DNA from: Gemmatimonadales bacterium | GTDB taxonomy: Bacteria > Gemmatimonadota > Gemmatimonadetes > Gemmatimonadales > GWC2-71-9 | Assembly: GCA_041390145.1 (NCBI GenBank) | Contig: JAWKQM010000003.1 | Location: 205,001 to 269,000, forward strand | Direction: 5' to 3' | DNA length: 64,000 nucleotides | Shown: in pieces, positions 63,619 to 64,000 of the stretch | Position numbering within the stretch: position 1 is the first letter of the stretch | How the letters are laid out: every line of letters starts with the position of its first letter | Program-made: the position numbers and the translations under genes | The notes under the pieces: generated by a model | What the model was told of the DNA's origin: nothing | Databases searched by the model: none | Seen by the model: only the letters and a program-made list of their open reading frames with translations

Positions 63619-64000
63619 GGCTGCACCGCCGGCGTGGAGCCCGTGCCGGCCGGCACGGGGACGACGGTGCTATCCGCCGGGGTCGCGGTAGTGTCGCGCC
63701 CGGCGGGCTTCGGCTGCAGCTGCACGCCATCCACCTGCCCCTGGATCTCGACCCGTTCCACGCCGCTCTTCGGCCCGTCGCTCATCTCGACCAGGATCCG
63801 GTTCCCCCGCGCGTAGTTGATCGAGGGGATTCCCGGGGTGGCCGGGTCGAACACCCGGTAGTATGCCGTCGCGTCACCCCACGACTCCACCCGATGCACC
63901 ACCGTCTTGTCCTTGCCCTCCACCTCGGTCTTGGTGAAGCGCGCCGTCACGGTGTCGCCGCGGAGCCAGTCACGATTGGCGGCGGTGGTGTCGTCGCCGC
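63615..64000 (-). CDS. OstA/LptC-like LPS transport protein, 5'-truncated by window edge
   Basis: The visible 128 codons are the C-terminal part of a larger protein, since the frame is open to the window edge. NRDWLRGDTVTARFTKTEVE, GDATAYYRVFDPATPG and YARGNRILVEMSDG resemble the beta-strand repeats of OstA/LptA/LptC proteins. The tail is Pro/Thr-rich. Its position directly upstream of lptB supports a role in LPS transport across the periplasm. Which Lpt subunit it is cannot be decided from this part. Confidence 0.7.
   Translation of the reverse strand, partial: GDDTTAANRDWLRGDTVTARFTKTEVEGKDKTVVHRVESWGDATAYYRVFDPATPGIPSINYARGNRILVEMSDGPKSGVERVEIQGQVDGVQLQPKPAGRDTTATPADSTVVPVPAGTGSTPAVQP

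Overview
The window is a stretch of a GC-rich diderm bacterial chromosome. It opens inside a 23S rRNA gene, followed by 5S rRNA, and then carries about 60 densely packed genes. LPS genes (lpxD, a fused lpxC-fabZ, lpxA, lpxB, lpxK, an lptB-like ATPase, an OstA/LptC-like protein), bamA, skp and lolCD show an outer membrane with lipid A. BshC (bacillithiol) and an mcsA-mcsB-clpC cassette are unusual for Proteobacteria. Together with the gene order and base composition this suggests Gemmatimonadota or a close relative. That placement is an inference; the rRNA was not compared with any database.

Layout. 1-3.6 kb: 23S and 5S rRNA, terminator, era and a Trm112-like zinc protein. 3.6-7.2 kb: a Clp N-domain/cation exchanger fusion, a GGDEF-type regulator and a zinc-ribbon protein. 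7.3-16 kb: a translationally coupled run prfB (programmed +1 frameshift), lysS (broken by two small frameshifts as written), lolC/E, lolD, mcsA, mcsB and clpC. 16-25.8 kb: outer-membrane biogenesis (bamA, skp, lpxD, lpxC-fabZ, lpxA, gnnA-like oxidoreductase, lpxB, DUF374 acyltransferase, lpxK). 25.8-37.5 kb: glutamate dehydrogenase, rlmH, a methyltransferase, bshC, a small membrane protein, murJ, uvrC, threonine synthase, larC and a TPR protein, then tRNA-Gly(CCC). 37.8-44.9 kb: an accessory-looking segment of exported proteins (repeat lipoprotein, arylsulfotransferase-like lipoprotein, phosphatase-family lipoprotein, small lipoprotein) plus a divergent C39-peptidase-like/ATP-grasp pair. 45-52.6 kb: DUF512 protein, der, plsY, gpsA, a MerR regulator, surE, pcm, dedA, acyP and apt, then tRNA-Arg(CCU). 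53-64 kb: a TPR membrane protein faces a minus-strand operon of dapF, glycosyltransferases, a YfhO-like protein, a flippase-like membrane protein, rpoN, an lptB-like gene and an OstA/LptC-like gene that runs off the window.

Most neighbouring genes overlap by 4 bases (ATGA, GTGA or TTGA), so long coupled operons dominate. The main job of the window is envelope construction: lipid A synthesis, LPS and lipoprotein transport, beta-barrel assembly, phospholipid and murein precursor steps. This is interleaved with translation and protein quality control. The most unusual items are the Clp_N-exchanger fusion, the N-terminally extended LptB-like ATPase, the repeat lipoprotein with a (TAC)6 tract, the C39/ATP-grasp pair, and the palindrome cluster with an AT-rich island at 53.67-53.9 kb. 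I found no CRISPR array, insertion sequence, integrase or prophage.
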